NCBI RefSeq assembly: GCF_023715785.1
Contig: NZ_JAMBOX010000004.1
Location: 1-64,000 of the forward strand
Reading direction: 5' to 3'
Length of the DNA stretch: 64,000 nt
Source: Neobacillus niacini
Lineage (GTDB): Bacteria > Bacillota > Bacilli > Bacillales > Cytobacillaceae
Below the pieces are notes generated by a model. It was not told where the DNA came from and searched no databases. It was given only the letters and a program-made list of their open reading frames with translations. Both the position numbers and the translations under genes were made by a program. Shown here piece by piece: positions 1 to 9,510 of this stretch (position 1 is its first letter; every line of letters begins with the position of its first letter).

Positions 1-74
1 CCTTCATCGGCAATCGCAACAGCTATTTTTTCCTTTGATACGTCTAAACCTACATATTTTATGGTATCCTTCAT
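1..74 (-). CDS. IS110-family transposase, N-terminal fragment cut by window edge
   Basis: The reverse strand encodes about 24 residues from an ATG at 74 before the window ends. They contain YVGLDVSKEKIAVAIADE, the opening beta-strand of the RuvC-like DEDD domain of IS110-family transposases, with the first catalytic Asp in GLDVSK. A ribosome binding site (GAAAGGAG) lies just upstream at about 86-93. In this family the enzyme recombines DNA guided by a structured RNA made from the element's own non-coding end. Only the start is visible, so intactness cannot be judged. Confidence 0.8.
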   Translation of the reverse strand, partial: MKDTIKYVGLDVSKEKIAVAIADE

Positions 75-270
75 AATAACTAGCTCCTTTCGTATTGCAG
101 CTCTGATTTGGTTTGTTTTTCCAGTAAACATTCTAACCAAATTAACCTACGTATTTACGAGTAGGAGCTAGTTTCGTTCATGATAACTCGGCGCAAGCAC
201 CTGGAACGGAAATCAACAGGCCCCCTAGCAGGGGCAATTTTAATAAAATCGGCCATTCAATTTCCATTAA
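75..270 (-). mobile_element. Non-coding left-end region of the IS110 element, possible bridge RNA
   Basis: This is the space between the transposase start and the terminator of the neighbouring meaB gene. IS110-group elements carry their left end and the bridge RNA gene upstream of the transposase, so part of this stretch should belong to the element. The visible structure is an inverted repeat around 221-235 (GGCCCCC/GGGGC) and a repeated AACTAGCTCCT-like word near 78-91 and 163-174. The element boundary cannot be fixed from one end and the RNA is inferred, not seen. Confidence 0.4.
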
Positions 271-309
271 AATAAAAAATTGCCGAGAAATATACCCTTT
301 CTCGACAAT
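271..309 (-). terminator. Rho-independent terminator after meaB
   Basis: A 12-bp stem (ATTGTCGAGAAA with TTTCTCGGCAAT, one G-T pair) with a 7-nt loop is followed on the minus strand by a T-rich tract. It ends the mutA-mutB-meaB transcript. A second GC-rich hairpin (GACTGCCG/CGGCAGTC, 312-332) lies between it and the meaB stop codon. Confidence 0.75.
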
Positions 310-332
310 CTGACTGCCGGGGAACGGCAGTC

Positions 333-1457
333 TTAGTCTTTATGGGCTAAAAACGTTTGAAACAGCTGCTCCACAGCTGTCGCTACAGTTGTTTCTCCGG
401 CAATCACTTCATTCTCGTATTTTGGCAGCAGATTTTTAACCTCTTTACTGCCAAAAAATTCATAATGGAGCTGATCAGTGATCATGGAATAAAGCCATTC
501 TTTTAATTGCCCCTTCCTTCTATCACCAAAAACCCCCGATTCCTTTGTCTTTTGTTCAAAGGATTGAATCACCCTCCAAATATCACCGATCCCTTCATGC
601 GTCATCGATGAGCATGTATAGGCTTTCGTTTGCCATCCCTTTGTCGCTGGCTGGAGGAAATGGAGGATCCGGTTATATTCTTTTCGTGTTTTTTCGGCAA
701 TGGGCTTGTTCGATCCATCCGCTTTATGGACAATAATACCGTCGGCCAGTTCCATAATGCCTTTTTTCATCCCCTGCAGTTCATCTCCGGCACCTGTCAG
801 GACGAGCAGCATGAAAAAGTCCACCATATCACGAATGATGACTTCACTTTGGCCAACACCAACTGTCTCAATCAATATCACATCAAAGCCAGCCGCTTCG
901 CAAATCAGCATGGCTTCCCGCGTTTTCCGGTGCACCCCGCCAAGCTTGCCGGCCGTTGGTGATGGACGGATAAACGCTCTTGGGTTGCGTGACAGTTGTT
1001 CCATCCTGGTTTTATCGCCAAGTATGCTGCCGCCGCTGATTTTCGAGCTTGGGTCAATCGCGAGGACAGCGACCTTTAATCCGAGTTCACAAAGATAGGT
1101 TCCAAATGCCTCGATAAAGGTGCTTTTCCCGGCACCCGGCACCCCGGTAATTCCGATGCGGATTGAATTTCCTGTATGGGCTAACAGCTTTTGCAGAAGC
1201 ACCTGCGCTTTTTGAAAATGCTTCTCGGCATTGCTTTCTGCCAGGGTAATCGCCCTTGCCAGCAAACTCCTGTCTCCCTTTAATACCCCCTGATAGAGTT
1301 CCTCAACAGAAGGATCCGAGGAGCGGCGTTTCTGGAAGCGGATGTTTTTTTGAATCGATGCCGCTTGCCCTGCCTGCTCCTGACCTTTGCGGATGACGGT
1401 TGAAAATTTGTCCGGTTCATTCGGGTTTGACCATTCCGGTCTTTGCTCCCCCGTCAT
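333..1457 (-). CDS. meaB: Methylmalonyl-CoA mutase-associated GTPase (MeaB/ArgK family)
   Basis: P-loop GTPase of the MeaB family, which protects methylmalonyl-CoA mutase and gates loading of adenosylcobalamin. The Walker A motif GVPGAGKST is at residues 105-113, followed by the AIDPSS segment of the G3E-type fold, and the length (374 aa) is normal for the family. The ATG directly follows the mutB stop codon with no gap, so the gene is the last of the mutA-mutB-meaB operon and probably translationally coupled. Old annotations call this family ArgK or LAO/AO transport ATPase; the neighbours settle the function here. Confidence 0.95.
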   Translation of the reverse strand: MTGEQRPEWSNPNEPDKFSTVIRKGQEQAGQAASIQKNIRFQKRRSSDPSVEELYQGVLKGDRSLLARAITLAESNAEKHFQKAQVLLQKLLAHTGNSIRIGITGVPGAGKSTFIEAFGTYLCELGLKVAVLAIDPSSKISGGSILGDKTRMEQLSRNPRAFIRPSPTAGKLGGVHRKTREAMLICEAAGFDVILIETVGVGQSEVIIRDMVDFFMLLVLTGAGDELQGMKKGIMELADGIIVHKADGSNKPIAEKTRKEYNRILHFLQPATKGWQTKAYTCSSMTHEGIGDIWRVIQSFEQKTKESGVFGDRRKGQLKEWLYSMITDQLHYEFFGSKEVKNLLPKYENEVIAGETTVATAVEQLFQTFLAHKD

Positions 1458-3647
1458 TTAATTTGCCACTTCCTCGTACCCAAGCTGTTTATAAATCTCC
1501 TTGATGACCTTTTGCGCGGCAACGGGGATAATCGTGCCAGGACCGAAAATGGCAGCTGCCCCGTTGTCATATAAGAACTCATAGTCCTGGGCTGGTATAA
1601 CGCCACCGACTACGACAAGAATATCCTCCCGTCCGAGCTGTTTCAATTCATCAATAAGCTGCGGCAACAGAGTCTTATGGCCGGCGGCAAGCGAGCTCAT
1701 CCCGATGACATGGACATCATTTTCAACCGCTTGGGTCGCTGTTTCCCCTGGGGTTTGGAACAACGGACCGATATCGACATCAAAGCCAAGGTCAGCGAAG
1801 GCGGTAGCAATAACTTTGGCGCCGCGGTCATGACCGTCCTGGCCCATCTTTGCAATCAGGATACGAGGTCTGCGGCCTTCATTTTCAAGGAACTCGTCCG
1901 TCATCCGTTGCACTTCGGCGATTTCTTCTTCATTTGTAAATGCGGTGCTGTAGACGCCGCTGATTGAGCGGATAATCGCTTTATGTCTTCCGGCTGCTTT
2001 TTCAATCGCGTCGGAAATTTCGCCTAATGTCGCTCTGACACGAGCGGCTTTTACGGCAAGCTCTAACAGATTTCCATCACCGGATATGGCTGCATTCGTC
2101 AGGACGTTCAATGCCTCTTCTACTTTTTGCGGGTCACGGGCTGCCTTAAGCTGATTCAATTTTTCAATTTGCTTTAAACGGACTGCGGTATTGTCAATAT
2201 CGAGAATGTCGATTGGTTCTTCTGTTTCGAGACGATAGCGGTTGACGCCAATAATCGTTTCCTTTCCGGAGTCGATTTGTGCCTGCCGTTTTGCAGCTGC
2301 CTCTTCAATTCTCATCTTTGGCAATCCGGTTTCAATTGCTTTTGCCATTCCGCCAAGGTTCTCAATTTCCTCGATATGGGTCCACGCCCGGTTAATTAAT
2401 TCATGTGTCAATTTCTCCACATAATAGGAACCCGCCCATGGATCGATGACCTTAGTGATTCCGGTTTCTTCTTGTAAAAATAACTGGGTGTTACGGGCGA
2501 TCCGCGCCGAAAAATCAGTCGGCAGGGCAATCGCTTCGTCCAAGGCATTGGTGTGAAGCGATTGGGTATGGCCCATTGCGGCGGCATGCGCTTCAATCAG
2601 CGTCCGGGTAACGTTGTTAAACGGGTCCTGCTCAGTCAGGCTCCAGCCGGAGGTCTGGGAATGGGTTCGAAGCGCCATTGACTTTTCATTTTTCGGCTGA
2701 AACGATTTCATCATCTTGGCCCATATGAAGCGGGCAGCCCGCATTTTTGCCACTTCCATGAAATAGTTCATGCCGATTGCCCAGAAGAACGATAGGCGTG
2801 GCGCAAATGAATCAATATCAATCCCAGCTTTTAAACCAGTTCTGACGTATTCAAGACCGTCCGCCAAAGTGTAGGCCAATTCGATATCAGCCGGTGCACC
2901 AGCCTCCTGCATATGGTAGCCGGAGATACTGATGCTATTGAACTTTGGCATATATTTAGACGTATATTCAAAAATATCAGCAATGATTTTCATCGACATT
3001 TCCGGAGGGTAGATATAGGTATTGCGAACCATGTATTCTTTCAAAATATCATTTTGAATCGTCCCGGCCAGCTTATCCTGGCTGACTCCCTGTTCCTCCG
3101 CTGTAACGATAAAAAAGGCAAGAACTGGAAGCACAGCCCCATTCATCGTCATCGAGACGGACATTTGGTCCAATGGAATCCCGTCAAAAAGGGTTTTCAT
3201 ATCAAGTACCGAATCAATCGCCACACCCGCTTTGCCAACGTCCCCCATTACCCGTGGATGGTCGGAGTCATAGCCGCGGTGGGTGGCCAGGTCAAAGGCG
3301 ACCGACAGTCCCTTTTGCCCCATTGCCAAATTGCGTCGATAAAAGGCATTACTTTCTTCTGCAGTAGAAAAGCCGGCATACTGCCTGACCGTCCAAGGAC
3401 GGTTAACGTACATTGTCGGATAGGGTCCGCGTGTATACGGCGGCAGTCCCGGCAGGTGGTCGAGATGATCCAGGTCATCACGGTCTTTCTTTGAATAGAG
3501 CGGTTTTAAGCTGATTTGTTCATTGGTTTCGAACAGCAAATCGTCAATCGCCCCGTCAATTTCATTGTCGACTTGTTTCTTCCATTCTGCTTCCGTCAAA
3601 AATTCCCGCTCGTTGAATAATTTCGCGTTTTGAAAATCAGGCTTCAT
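1458..3647 (-). CDS. mutB: Methylmalonyl-CoA mutase, large catalytic subunit
   Basis: Adenosylcobalamin-dependent mutase that interconverts methylmalonyl-CoA and succinyl-CoA. The N-terminal TIM-barrel contains the acyl-CoA-binding segments [13 protein letters not shown] and [11 protein letters not shown]. The C-terminal B12-binding domain has DGHDRG, whose His (about residue 606) is the lower cobalt ligand, and later GSSLAAGH-like and VVVGGVIP loops. Length 729 aa is typical. The start overlaps the last 11 nt of mutA, as expected for subunits made in equal amounts. With the neighbouring bkd operon it allows use of propionyl-CoA from valine, isoleucine or odd-chain acids. Confidence 0.96.
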   Translation of the reverse strand: MKPDFQNAKLFNEREFLTEAEWKKQVDNEIDGAIDDLLFETNEQISLKPLYSKKDRDDLDHLDHLPGLPPYTRGPYPTMYVNRPWTVRQYAGFSTAEESNAFYRRNLAMGQKGLSVAFDLATHRGYDSDHPRVMGDVGKAGVAIDSVLDMKTLFDGIPLDQMSVSMTMNGAVLPVLAFFIVTAEEQGVSQDKLAGTIQNDILKEYMVRNTYIYPPEMSMKIIADIFEYTSKYMPKFNSISISGYHMQEAGAPADIELAYTLADGLEYVRTGLKAGIDIDSFAPRLSFFWAIGMNYFMEVAKMRAARFIWAKMMKSFQPKNEKSMALRTHSQTSGWSLTEQDPFNNVTRTLIEAHAAAMGHTQSLHTNALDEAIALPTDFSARIARNTQLFLQEETGITKVIDPWAGSYYVEKLTHELINRAWTHIEEIENLGGMAKAIETGLPKMRIEEAAAKRQAQIDSGKETIIGVNRYRLETEEPIDILDIDNTAVRLKQIEKLNQLKAARDPQKVEEALNVLTNAAISGDGNLLELAVKAARVRATLGEISDAIEKAAGRHKAIIRSISGVYSTAFTNEEEIAEVQRMTDEFLENEGRRPRILIAKMGQDGHDRGAKVIATAFADLGFDVDIGPLFQTPGETATQAVENDVHVIGMSSLAAGHKTLLPQLIDELKQLGREDILVVVGGVIPAQDYEFLYDNGAAAIFGPGTIIPVAAQKVIKEIYKQLGYEEVAN

Positions 3648-5454
3648 TTACGGTCACCTCGATTACTGAAAGGATGTTTCTCAGTGCTTCATAGCAATTG
3701 CTCTTCACGTGAATAAACTGGCTAATGCCTTCCTCTTCCCATTGTGCTTGCTGCTCCGTTTCCGGCAGTCCGGCTAGCAAAACGTTTAAGTTAGGAAACT
3801 CGGATTTTAAGGCCTTTAGAATTTCATGGCCCATTTGTGCATATTGTTCATTTGTGCCGCAGAAGCAGACATAATTTGTCTTTAGGCTTGCAAAATATTG
3901 TTGGGCATCCTCAACCGTTAAAATGGGCTTACTTTCAATCGTGTGGATTCCACCAGCCGCAAAGAAGCCTTTCATAAAATCTAGTCTCGGCTTATGTTGT
4001 TTTAGTTCCCCGAGACAAAGCATGGCTACCGATGGTACCGAACCAGCTTTTTCGGCAAATTGTCGGGCCTGTTGGCGTAGTTCCTCGTATGGTTCTGCCA
4101 GTCTCCGCTGCCGGATTGCGGCGAATTGTCTTTCAGTGATGGTCTCCTGTTTATGCTGTCGAACCTGTTCATCCAATTTTGCATAGACATTGGTTCCAAT
4201 GATGCTTTGCTTTCTTGTTTGTATGTCGAGGTTCTTTTTTTCATAGGTTGCGGCAATTTGCTGCTGCAGCCAGTTGGTTTTTAAAGCTTCTAACAATCCT
4301 CCGTTTGCGTCAATTTGCTGGAAGAATTCCCATGCTTTTTCGGCCAGTTCTGTTGTTAATGCTTCGATATACCAGGAACCGCCGGCAGGGTCAACCACTT
4401 TTTTCAAATGAGCCTCTTCCTTTAAAATTAGCTGGATATTGCGGGCAATCCGCTCTGAAAAGTCGTTAGCCCCAGTAAGTTTATCGAACGGATCCACATG
4501 CAAATAATGGACCCCGCCCAGCACCGCGGCAAATGCCTCGTTTGCAGAGCGCAGTAAATTGACATGGTGATCATGGATTGTTTTTGTAAAATAAGACGTC
4601 TCGGCGGCGATATGCATTTTTCTTGCATTTGTTTCGGCACCAAAGAGTTCAGTTATGTTATTCCAAACGATGCGGGCCGCTCTCAGTTTGGCCAGTTCCA
4701 TAAAGAAATTGCTGCCTATCGAGAATTGGAACACCATTTTAGACAAAGCTTGTTCGAGCGGCATGCCTGCTTCAGTCAATTGCTGAATATAAAATACCCC
4801 TGCAGCCGCGGCAATGGCAAGTTCTTGAACAGCGTTCGCCCCTCCGTTATGATATGGGGTTGTATCAACCAGGACAGTACGCAAATTTGGGAATTTTTCG
4901 GCCGCCTGGAGGACCTCATCATACCAATTATGGAGATACTCTGATTCGATTACCCCTTCTTTTGCAAAAAGAGAAATCGGGTCATTTGCGATATATCCTG
5001 TAGCATCGTTTTTCAGTTGATTCAATAATTTTACTCTTTCCCATTTCGCGTTGATGACAAATGGATATTGGGTGACTAACTCCCCAATGATATCCGAAAA
5101 ATTTTCGGCTATGTCTTTGGAGACTTCAAACGAAATGGCTGTTTGCCCCTTTTCAACAACATGGTGAAGCTTCTGCTTTAGTTGTTCCGGGGGTTGCGCA
5201 GTGAGACGTTGCGCTACCTTCCAGTCACGAGTTATATAGCCAAGCGGGCTGGTTCCCCTTCGAAAGTCGCTGCCGCCAGGGTAATCCGGCACAGGCTGTT
5301 CATCATGGGAGGTATAAAGCGGTTTCAAAATAATATTTTCATATGTAGCACTTTGCAAAGTCTCAACGTTTCTTCCCCTAAGAGATTCCTCTGCTTTTGC
5401 TTTCCAATCCTCCAAAGAATTGGCTGGAAAGGTTTGATTCTTTATCGTTTCCAA
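3637..5454 (-). CDS. mutA: Methylmalonyl-CoA mutase, small subunit
   Basis: Small subunit (605 aa) of the heterodimeric mutase. It is homologous to MutB along its length ([11 protein letters not shown] and [15 protein letters not shown] segments) but lacks the DGHDRG cobalamin ligand motif, so it is the structural partner of the catalytic chain. The predicted start is TTG at 5454 behind a purine-rich GGGGGACGGGGA stretch; no better in-frame ATG precedes the conserved N-terminus. First gene of the operon; a 10-bp perfect palindrome sits just upstream. Confidence 0.93.
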   Translation of the reverse strand: METIKNQTFPANSLEDWKAKAEESLRGRNVETLQSATYENIILKPLYTSHDEQPVPDYPGGSDFRRGTSPLGYITRDWKVAQRLTAQPPEQLKQKLHHVVEKGQTAISFEVSKDIAENFSDIIGELVTQYPFVINAKWERVKLLNQLKNDATGYIANDPISLFAKEGVIESEYLHNWYDEVLQAAEKFPNLRTVLVDTTPYHNGGANAVQELAIAAAAGVFYIQQLTEAGMPLEQALSKMVFQFSIGSNFFMELAKLRAARIVWNNITELFGAETNARKMHIAAETSYFTKTIHDHHVNLLRSANEAFAAVLGGVHYLHVDPFDKLTGANDFSERIARNIQLILKEEAHLKKVVDPAGGSWYIEALTTELAEKAWEFFQQIDANGGLLEALKTNWLQQQIAATYEKKNLDIQTRKQSIIGTNVYAKLDEQVRQHKQETITERQFAAIRQRRLAEPYEELRQQARQFAEKAGSVPSVAMLCLGELKQHKPRLDFMKGFFAAGGIHTIESKPILTVEDAQQYFASLKTNYVCFCGTNEQYAQMGHEILKALKSEFPNLNVLLAGLPETEQQAQWEEEGISQFIHVKSNCYEALRNILSVIEVTVNEA

Positions 5455-5483
5455 GTCCCCGTCCCCCTTTCAAGGCTTAATTG

Positions 5484-5508
5484 AAATAAAATTCAATTAA
5501 TTTTATTT
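5484..5508. promoter_or_regulatory. Palindrome upstream of mutA, candidate operator
   Basis: A perfect 10-bp inverted repeat, AAATAAAATT and AATTTTATTT with a 5-nt spacer, lies 30 nt upstream of the mutA start codon. Its position suits an operator for the mut operon. The AT-rich sequence does not match an operator I can name, so the regulator is unknown. Confidence 0.4.
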
Positions 5509-5617
5509 TAGAATACAAAGCCCATTGAGGCAATGATAACGGACAAAATAGGACCGATTTTAAAAATGGCTATTGACGGTTCCATTCAAATAGTCTATTT
5601 TTAAATTAACTACTTTG

Positions 5618-5658
5618 TATTGCAAGGTAGTTAATTATTCATCAGCTATCTTGCAATA
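5618..5658. promoter_or_regulatory. Inverted repeat upstream of padR, likely autoregulatory operator
   Basis: TATTGCAAGGTAG (5618-5630) and CTATCTTGCAATA (5646-5658) form an inverted repeat with 12 of 13 matches, centred about 50 nt before the PadR start. PadR proteins usually repress their own promoter through such dyads. Confidence 0.55.
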
Positions 5659-5686
5659 CAATATACCGATTGAAAGGATACAAACC

Positions 5687-6019
5687 ATGTCATTACGAAG
5701 CCAACTTTTAAAGGGGATACTGGATGGATGCATACTTGCTGTTATTGAAAAGGAGCCGGTGTACGGTTACGAACTTTCAAAAAAATTGCAGAATGCCGGT
5801 TTAAAGGACGTAAGTGAAGGAACGATTTACCCCGTGCTATTGCGCCTGCAAAAGAACAGCTACATACGCGGCGAGATGCAGCCCTCTGAATCAGGGCCGA
5901 ATCGAAAGTATTATTATTTAACGGACACGGGGCGTGAGGCGCTTAGGGAAATAGCTATGGAATGGGAAGAAATCGTAATTCCAGCAAATTTTTTATTAAA
6001 AATGGGGGATTCAAAATGA
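5687..6019 (+). CDS. PadR-family transcriptional regulator
   Basis: A 110-residue winged-helix protein. The PadR signature is clear: ILDGCILAVIEKEPVYGYEL near the N-terminus, then SEGTIYPVLLRLQ (recognition helix) and PNRKYYYLTDTGREAL (wing). The ATG at 5687 follows GAAAGGA with good spacing; upstream in-frame codons (from 5615) run through the operator dyad and are not used. The stop overlaps the start of the next gene (ATGA), the usual arrangement of a PadR regulator with a membrane protein it controls. The inducing signal is unknown. Confidence 0.92.
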   Translation: MSLRSQLLKGILDGCILAVIEKEPVYGYELSKKLQNAGLKDVSEGTIYPVLLRLQKNSYIRGEMQPSESGPNRKYYYLTDTGREALREIAMEWEEIVIPANFLLKMGDSK

Positions 6020-6684
6020 TGGAAGCGAAGCAGTTGATTGAAATGAATAACCGGCGGCGGACAGAGCTAACACCTGAAAACGAAAAATATTATTCTGATT
6101 TTCTGATTTATATCCGACTCCAGTTTTTTCTTTCTGAGCAACAATCAGAGGAAATATTAATGGAAATATTGGATCATATCATTGAGGGACAAAAAGAAGG
6201 GAAAACAGCTTTGGAAATTTTCGGAAATGATCCAAAAGCATTTGCGGATGAGCTCATAGCCCAAATACCAAAAGAAAATAAACGCAATCTTGCCAGATTT
6301 ATTTCGAGCCTTTCCTTAAATATGCTGGGCTACCTTTTGATGATACGCGGTGCGATTATTTATATCATTTCCTTCTTTAAAGATGTGGACATTACTGTCT
6401 ACCCGGCAAAATCAGTACTATTGTTTTTTATCATTTTGGGAGTGAGTTTGTTTAGTGCCTGGGCCATTTTCAAAATCATTGGCGGTTCACTCTTCTTGGA
6501 GAAGAAAAATAGTGCCGCAGATACAGTGAAAGCCGCTGTTGTTGGAATGACGGCATTTGGCGTTATTTTTTCTTCGAGCCACTTTTTGCCGAACGTTGGA
6601 CCGAATTTTGATTTTTCGTGGTATTTTTCTTTGGTTATAGGATTTTTGGTTTGGGGTGCATCAAGGTTTTTGAAAAATTGGTAA
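6016..6684 (+). CDS. DUF1129-like membrane protein in operon with PadR
   Basis: About 222 residues. The N-terminal 100 residues are soluble and helical (NNRRRTELTPENEKYYSDF, then an LSEQQSEEILMEILDHIIEG segment); the rest contains four hydrophobic segments, consistent with an integral membrane protein. The layout resembles DUF1129/DUF1700-type proteins commonly encoded after PadR regulators. The start is either ATG 6016 (overlapping the padR stop) or the next ATG at 6019. Function unknown; co-regulation with PadR is inferred from the overlap. Confidence 0.8.
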   Translation: MMEAKQLIEMNNRRRTELTPENEKYYSDFLIYIRLQFFLSEQQSEEILMEILDHIIEGQKEGKTALEIFGNDPKAFADELIAQIPKENKRNLARFISSLSLNMLGYLLMIRGAIIYIISFFKDVDITVYPAKSVLLFFIILGVSLFSAWAIFKIIGGSLFLEKKNSAADTVKAAVVGMTAFGVIFSSSHFLPNVGPNFDFSWYFSLVIGFLVWGASRFLKNW

Positions 6685-6742
6685 CAAAAAGCATTTAAAT
6701 TCACGAAGGACATTTTTTAATATAATAAGCTGGATTTTGTAC

Positions 6743-6875
6743 TTCATCCGCTTAATCAAAGACAATTTTTGGGGTTACTTAGTGGATATTGACCTTCATT
6801 CGCTGTAATGAAAGACATTTAGCTGGGGGCATCAATAGATTTTATCCTTGGTACGCTTGATGAAAGTCATTTCGG
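6743..6875. repeat. Three degenerate direct repeats, about 53-nt spacing
   Basis: Words of the form TTCATnCGCTnnATgAAAGACATTT recur at about 6743, 6796 and 6848 in a gene-free stretch between two convergent genes. They differ from the 52-bp array immediately to the right. No function is evident. Confidence 0.4.
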
Positions 6876-6938
6876 TGGAGGGCGTGGGCTAGTTTTTCCT
6901 TCATAGAGAAATATATAAGACATTTTAATCTTACCGGG

Positions 6939-7166
6939 GGAATTGTGCCTTTTAGAGACGTTCTAATAGACACTTTCACCTTATCAACCAGCAATTTTGT
7001 CTTATAGAAGCAATCTATTAGACCCTTCAACCTATCAACCGGCAATTTTGTCTTTTAGAAGCCCTCTATTAGACACTTTCAACCTATCAACCGGCAATTT
7101 TGTCTTTTAGAAGTCCTCTATTAGACACTTTCACCCCATCAACCAGCAATTTTGTCTTTTATAACA
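6939..7166. repeat. Tandem array of a 51-52 bp repeat (4.4 copies)
   Basis: Units begin at 6939, 6991, 7042, 7094 and 7146 (last one partial). Each contains an imperfect dyad, GTCTTTTAGA...TCTATTAGAC, followed by CACTTTCAaCCTATCAACC. Copies two to four are nearly identical. The array fills the space between the convergent DUF1129-like gene and bkdB. A related array with the same period lies at 57601-57795. Confidence 0.85.
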
Positions 7167-7170
7167 AATC

Positions 7171-7196
7171 AGGCCGCCTACAAAGGCGGCCATTTT
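7171..7196. terminator. Hairpin after bkdB
   Basis: GGCCGCC and GGCGGCC pair around a 6-nt loop just beyond the bkdB stop codon. The T tract is short on the minus strand (TGATTTG), so termination may be moderate; on the plus strand the hairpin is followed by ATTTTT. Confidence 0.6.
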
Positions 7197-7201
7197 TAAC
7201 A

Positions 7202-8503
7202 TTAGTAAATGGAAGTTGTCGATTTTGACATGTTTTCGATGATTTCTTTAACACGGGCAAGGAATCGGCCGCATACGAGGCCATCCAATACGCGGTGATC
7301 AAGTGACATGCACAGATTGACCATGTCACGGACCGCAATCATGCCGTTATTCATGACAACTGGGCGTTTGACAATTGATTCAACCTGGAGTATTGCCGCC
7401 TGCGGGTAATTAATAATACCCATCGATTGTACCGAGCCAAATGAACCGGTATTATTCACTGTAATGGTTCCGCCCTGCATATCTTCAGGACGCAGCTTTC
7501 CGGAACGGACCTTTACAGCCAAATCAGAAATTTCCCGTGCTATTCCCTTGATTGTCTTTTCATCAGCATTTTTAATGACTGGAACAAATAAGGCATCATC
7601 TGTCGCTACTGCAATTGAAATGTTGATATCTTTCTTTTGAATGATTTTGTCCCCGGCCCACATCGAGTTAATTTGCGGGTATTCTTTCAGTGCCTGGGCG
7701 ACCGCCTTCACAAAGAAAGCAAAGAACGTTAAATTAAAGCCTTCTTTTTTCCTGAACTCATCTTTAAGCGAGTTTCTGTACTCCACAAGATTGGTAGCAT
7801 CGACTTCGACCATTGTCCAGGCATGCGGCACTTCGTGCTTGCTGCGGAGCATATTGGCAGCAATCGCTTTGCGTACACCAGTAACGGGAATTTCAATGTC
7901 TCCGGCACCTACCGGAATCGAAGGTGCAGGTGCCATTGCCGCTGCAGGCTGGGAAGAAACTGCCTGCTGAACCGGCTCAGCTTGTTTAACAGGCTGTTCA
8001 ACTGCCACTGCCTTTTGCCTCGCAACAGGAATATTACCGGAATCAATAATCTGCAAAAGATCCTTACGGGTGATCCGTCCGCCTGCTCCGGAGCCTGATA
8101 CCTGACTTAAATCGATGCCATGCTCTTGAGACAGTTTTAGAACAGCAGGCGAGTAGCGGGCTTTGTTGCCTTGGTCTTCACTGTCTGCTGCAGCGACTGC
8201 GCCAGCATCAGCAGCTGCAACGCCAGCCTGCGGCGCAGAAGCTTCCGCGGCAACACCGCCGCCTTCCGTTTCAATCTTACAAATAATTTCGCCAACCGCT
8301 AGTGTGTCGCCTTCCCCAGCAATCAGTTCTTTAATGATTCCAGTAAAGGATGACGGCACTTCGGCATTTACCTTATCGGTCATGACCTCAGCAAGCGGGT
8401 CGTATTTGTTTACCTTATCACCAACTGAGACAAGCCATTTGCTAATTGTACCTTCCGTAACACTCTCGCCTAACTGCGGCATTTTAATCAATTCAAGTGC
8501 CAT
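7202..8503 (-). CDS. bkdB: Branched-chain 2-oxo acid dehydrogenase E2 (lipoamide acyltransferase)
   Basis: E2 core of the branched-chain keto acid dehydrogenase complex; it transfers the acyl group from E1-bound thiamine to CoA. It has an N-terminal lipoyl domain with the lipoylated Lys44 in VMTDKVNA, an Ala/Pro-rich linker, a peripheral-subunit-binding domain (ARYSPAVLKLSQEHGIDLSQ), a second linker, and the catalytic domain ending in DHRVLDG (His about 403). Length 433 aa is normal. ATG preceded by GGAGG. Last gene of the bkd operon. Confidence 0.96.
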   Translation of the reverse strand: MALELIKMPQLGESVTEGTISKWLVSVGDKVNKYDPLAEVMTDKVNAEVPSSFTGIIKELIAGEGDTLAVGEIICKIETEGGGVAAEASAPQAGVAAADAGAVAAADSEDQGNKARYSPAVLKLSQEHGIDLSQVSGSGAGGRITRKDLLQIIDSGNIPVARQKAVAVEQPVKQAEPVQQAVSSQPAAAMAPAPSIPVGAGDIEIPVTGVRKAIAANMLRSKHEVPHAWTMVEVDATNLVEYRNSLKDEFRKKEGFNLTFFAFFVKAVAQALKEYPQINSMWAGDKIIQKKDINISIAVATDDALFVPVIKNADEKTIKGIAREISDLAVKVRSGKLRPEDMQGGTITVNNTGSFGSVQSMGIINYPQAAILQVESIVKRPVVMNNGMIAVRDMVNLCMSLDHRVLDGLVCGRFLARVKEIIENMSKSTTSIY

Positions 8504-8514
8504 GTCTAAACCTC

Positions 8515-9498
8515 CTAGAACTCCGCAAGCTCGCGCATTGCTTTTTCCACTTTATCTGGATTGATCATAAAGAATTTTTCCATTGTTGGCGCATAGGGCA
8601 TTGCCGGAACGTCCGGACCGGCCAGGCGCTTGATTGGCGCATCCAATTCAAACAGGCAATGTTCAGCAATAATGGCAGCCACCTCGCCCATGATGCTGCC
8701 CTCTTTATTGTCTTCGGTAACAAGCAATACCTTGCCTGTCTTGGATGCCGCTTCGATAATCGCTTCTTTATCAAGCGGATAAACTGTCCGCAAATCCAGA
8801 ATATGCGCTGAAATACCATCCTTGGCCAGTTTTTCAGCAGCCTGCAACGCAAAATGAACACAAAGTCCATAGGTGATTACAGTTATATCATCGCCTTCGC
8901 GCTTTACATCGGCTTTTCCGATTGGCAGCGTATAATCATCCGTTGGGACTTCCCCTTTAATTAAGCGGTAAGCCCGTTTATGCTCGAAAAATAACACCGG
9001 ATCATTATCGCGAATGGCCGCTTTCAACAGCCCCTTTACGTCATACGGCGTAGAAGGCATAACAATCTTTAAACCTGGCTGATTGGCAAACACCGCTTCC
9101 ACCGACTGCGAGTGATAAAGGGCGCCGTGAACGCCGCCTCCATAAGGAGCACGAATCACAATCGGGCAGTTCCAGTCATTGTTGGAACGATAGCGAATTC
9201 TTGCAGCCTCGGAAATAATTTGGTTTACTGCCGGCATGATAAAGTCGGCAAATTGCATTTCCGCAATCGGGCGCATCCCGTACATCGCCGCCCCGATGCC
9301 AACACCGGCAATTGCCGATTCTGCCAGCGGCGTATCGATGACCCGCTCTTCGCCAAATTGTTCGTACAAGCCCTGCGTTGCCTTAAACACACCGCCTTTT
9401 ACCCCAACATCCTCTCCAAGGACAAAAACCTTTGGATCCCGTTCCATTTCCTCACGAATCGCCATTGTTACGGCATCGATATATGAAATTATCGCCAT
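8515..9498 (-). CDS. bkdAB: Branched-chain 2-oxo acid dehydrogenase E1 beta subunit
   Basis: A 327-residue transketolase-like subunit that forms the thiamine diphosphate site with E1 alpha. Seen in the sequence are GEDVGVKGGVFKAT, EMQFADFIMPA, RAPYGGGVHGALYHSQS and the C-terminal LLVTEDNKEGSIMGEVAA segment, all standard for E1 beta. It sits 11 nt after E1 alpha and 11 nt before E2 in the same operon, as in B. subtilis. Confidence 0.96.
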   Translation of the reverse strand: MAIISYIDAVTMAIREEMERDPKVFVLGEDVGVKGGVFKATQGLYEQFGEERVIDTPLAESAIAGVGIGAAMYGMRPIAEMQFADFIMPAVNQIISEAARIRYRSNNDWNCPIVIRAPYGGGVHGALYHSQSVEAVFANQPGLKIVMPSTPYDVKGLLKAAIRDNDPVLFFEHKRAYRLIKGEVPTDDYTLPIGKADVKREGDDITVITYGLCVHFALQAAEKLAKDGISAHILDLRTVYPLDKEAIIEAASKTGKVLLVTEDNKEGSIMGEVAAIIAEHCLFELDAPIKRLAGPDVPAMPYAPTMEKFFMINPDKVEKAMRELAEF

Positions 9499-9510
9499 TT
9501 TCCTTCCCCC

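Noticed and set aside
2913..3494. 193-codon open frame on the plus strand inside mutB
   Set aside because: Antisense to a clear mutB gene, with no family features and low-quality composition; one of many frame shadows.
5455..5614. Cobalamin riboswitch before mutA
   Set aside because: No B12-box-like sequence or matching fold was seen; the region is AT-rich with one palindrome.
6939..7166. CRISPR array
   Set aside because: The entire 51-52 bp unit repeats; there are no unique spacers of constant length and no cas genes.
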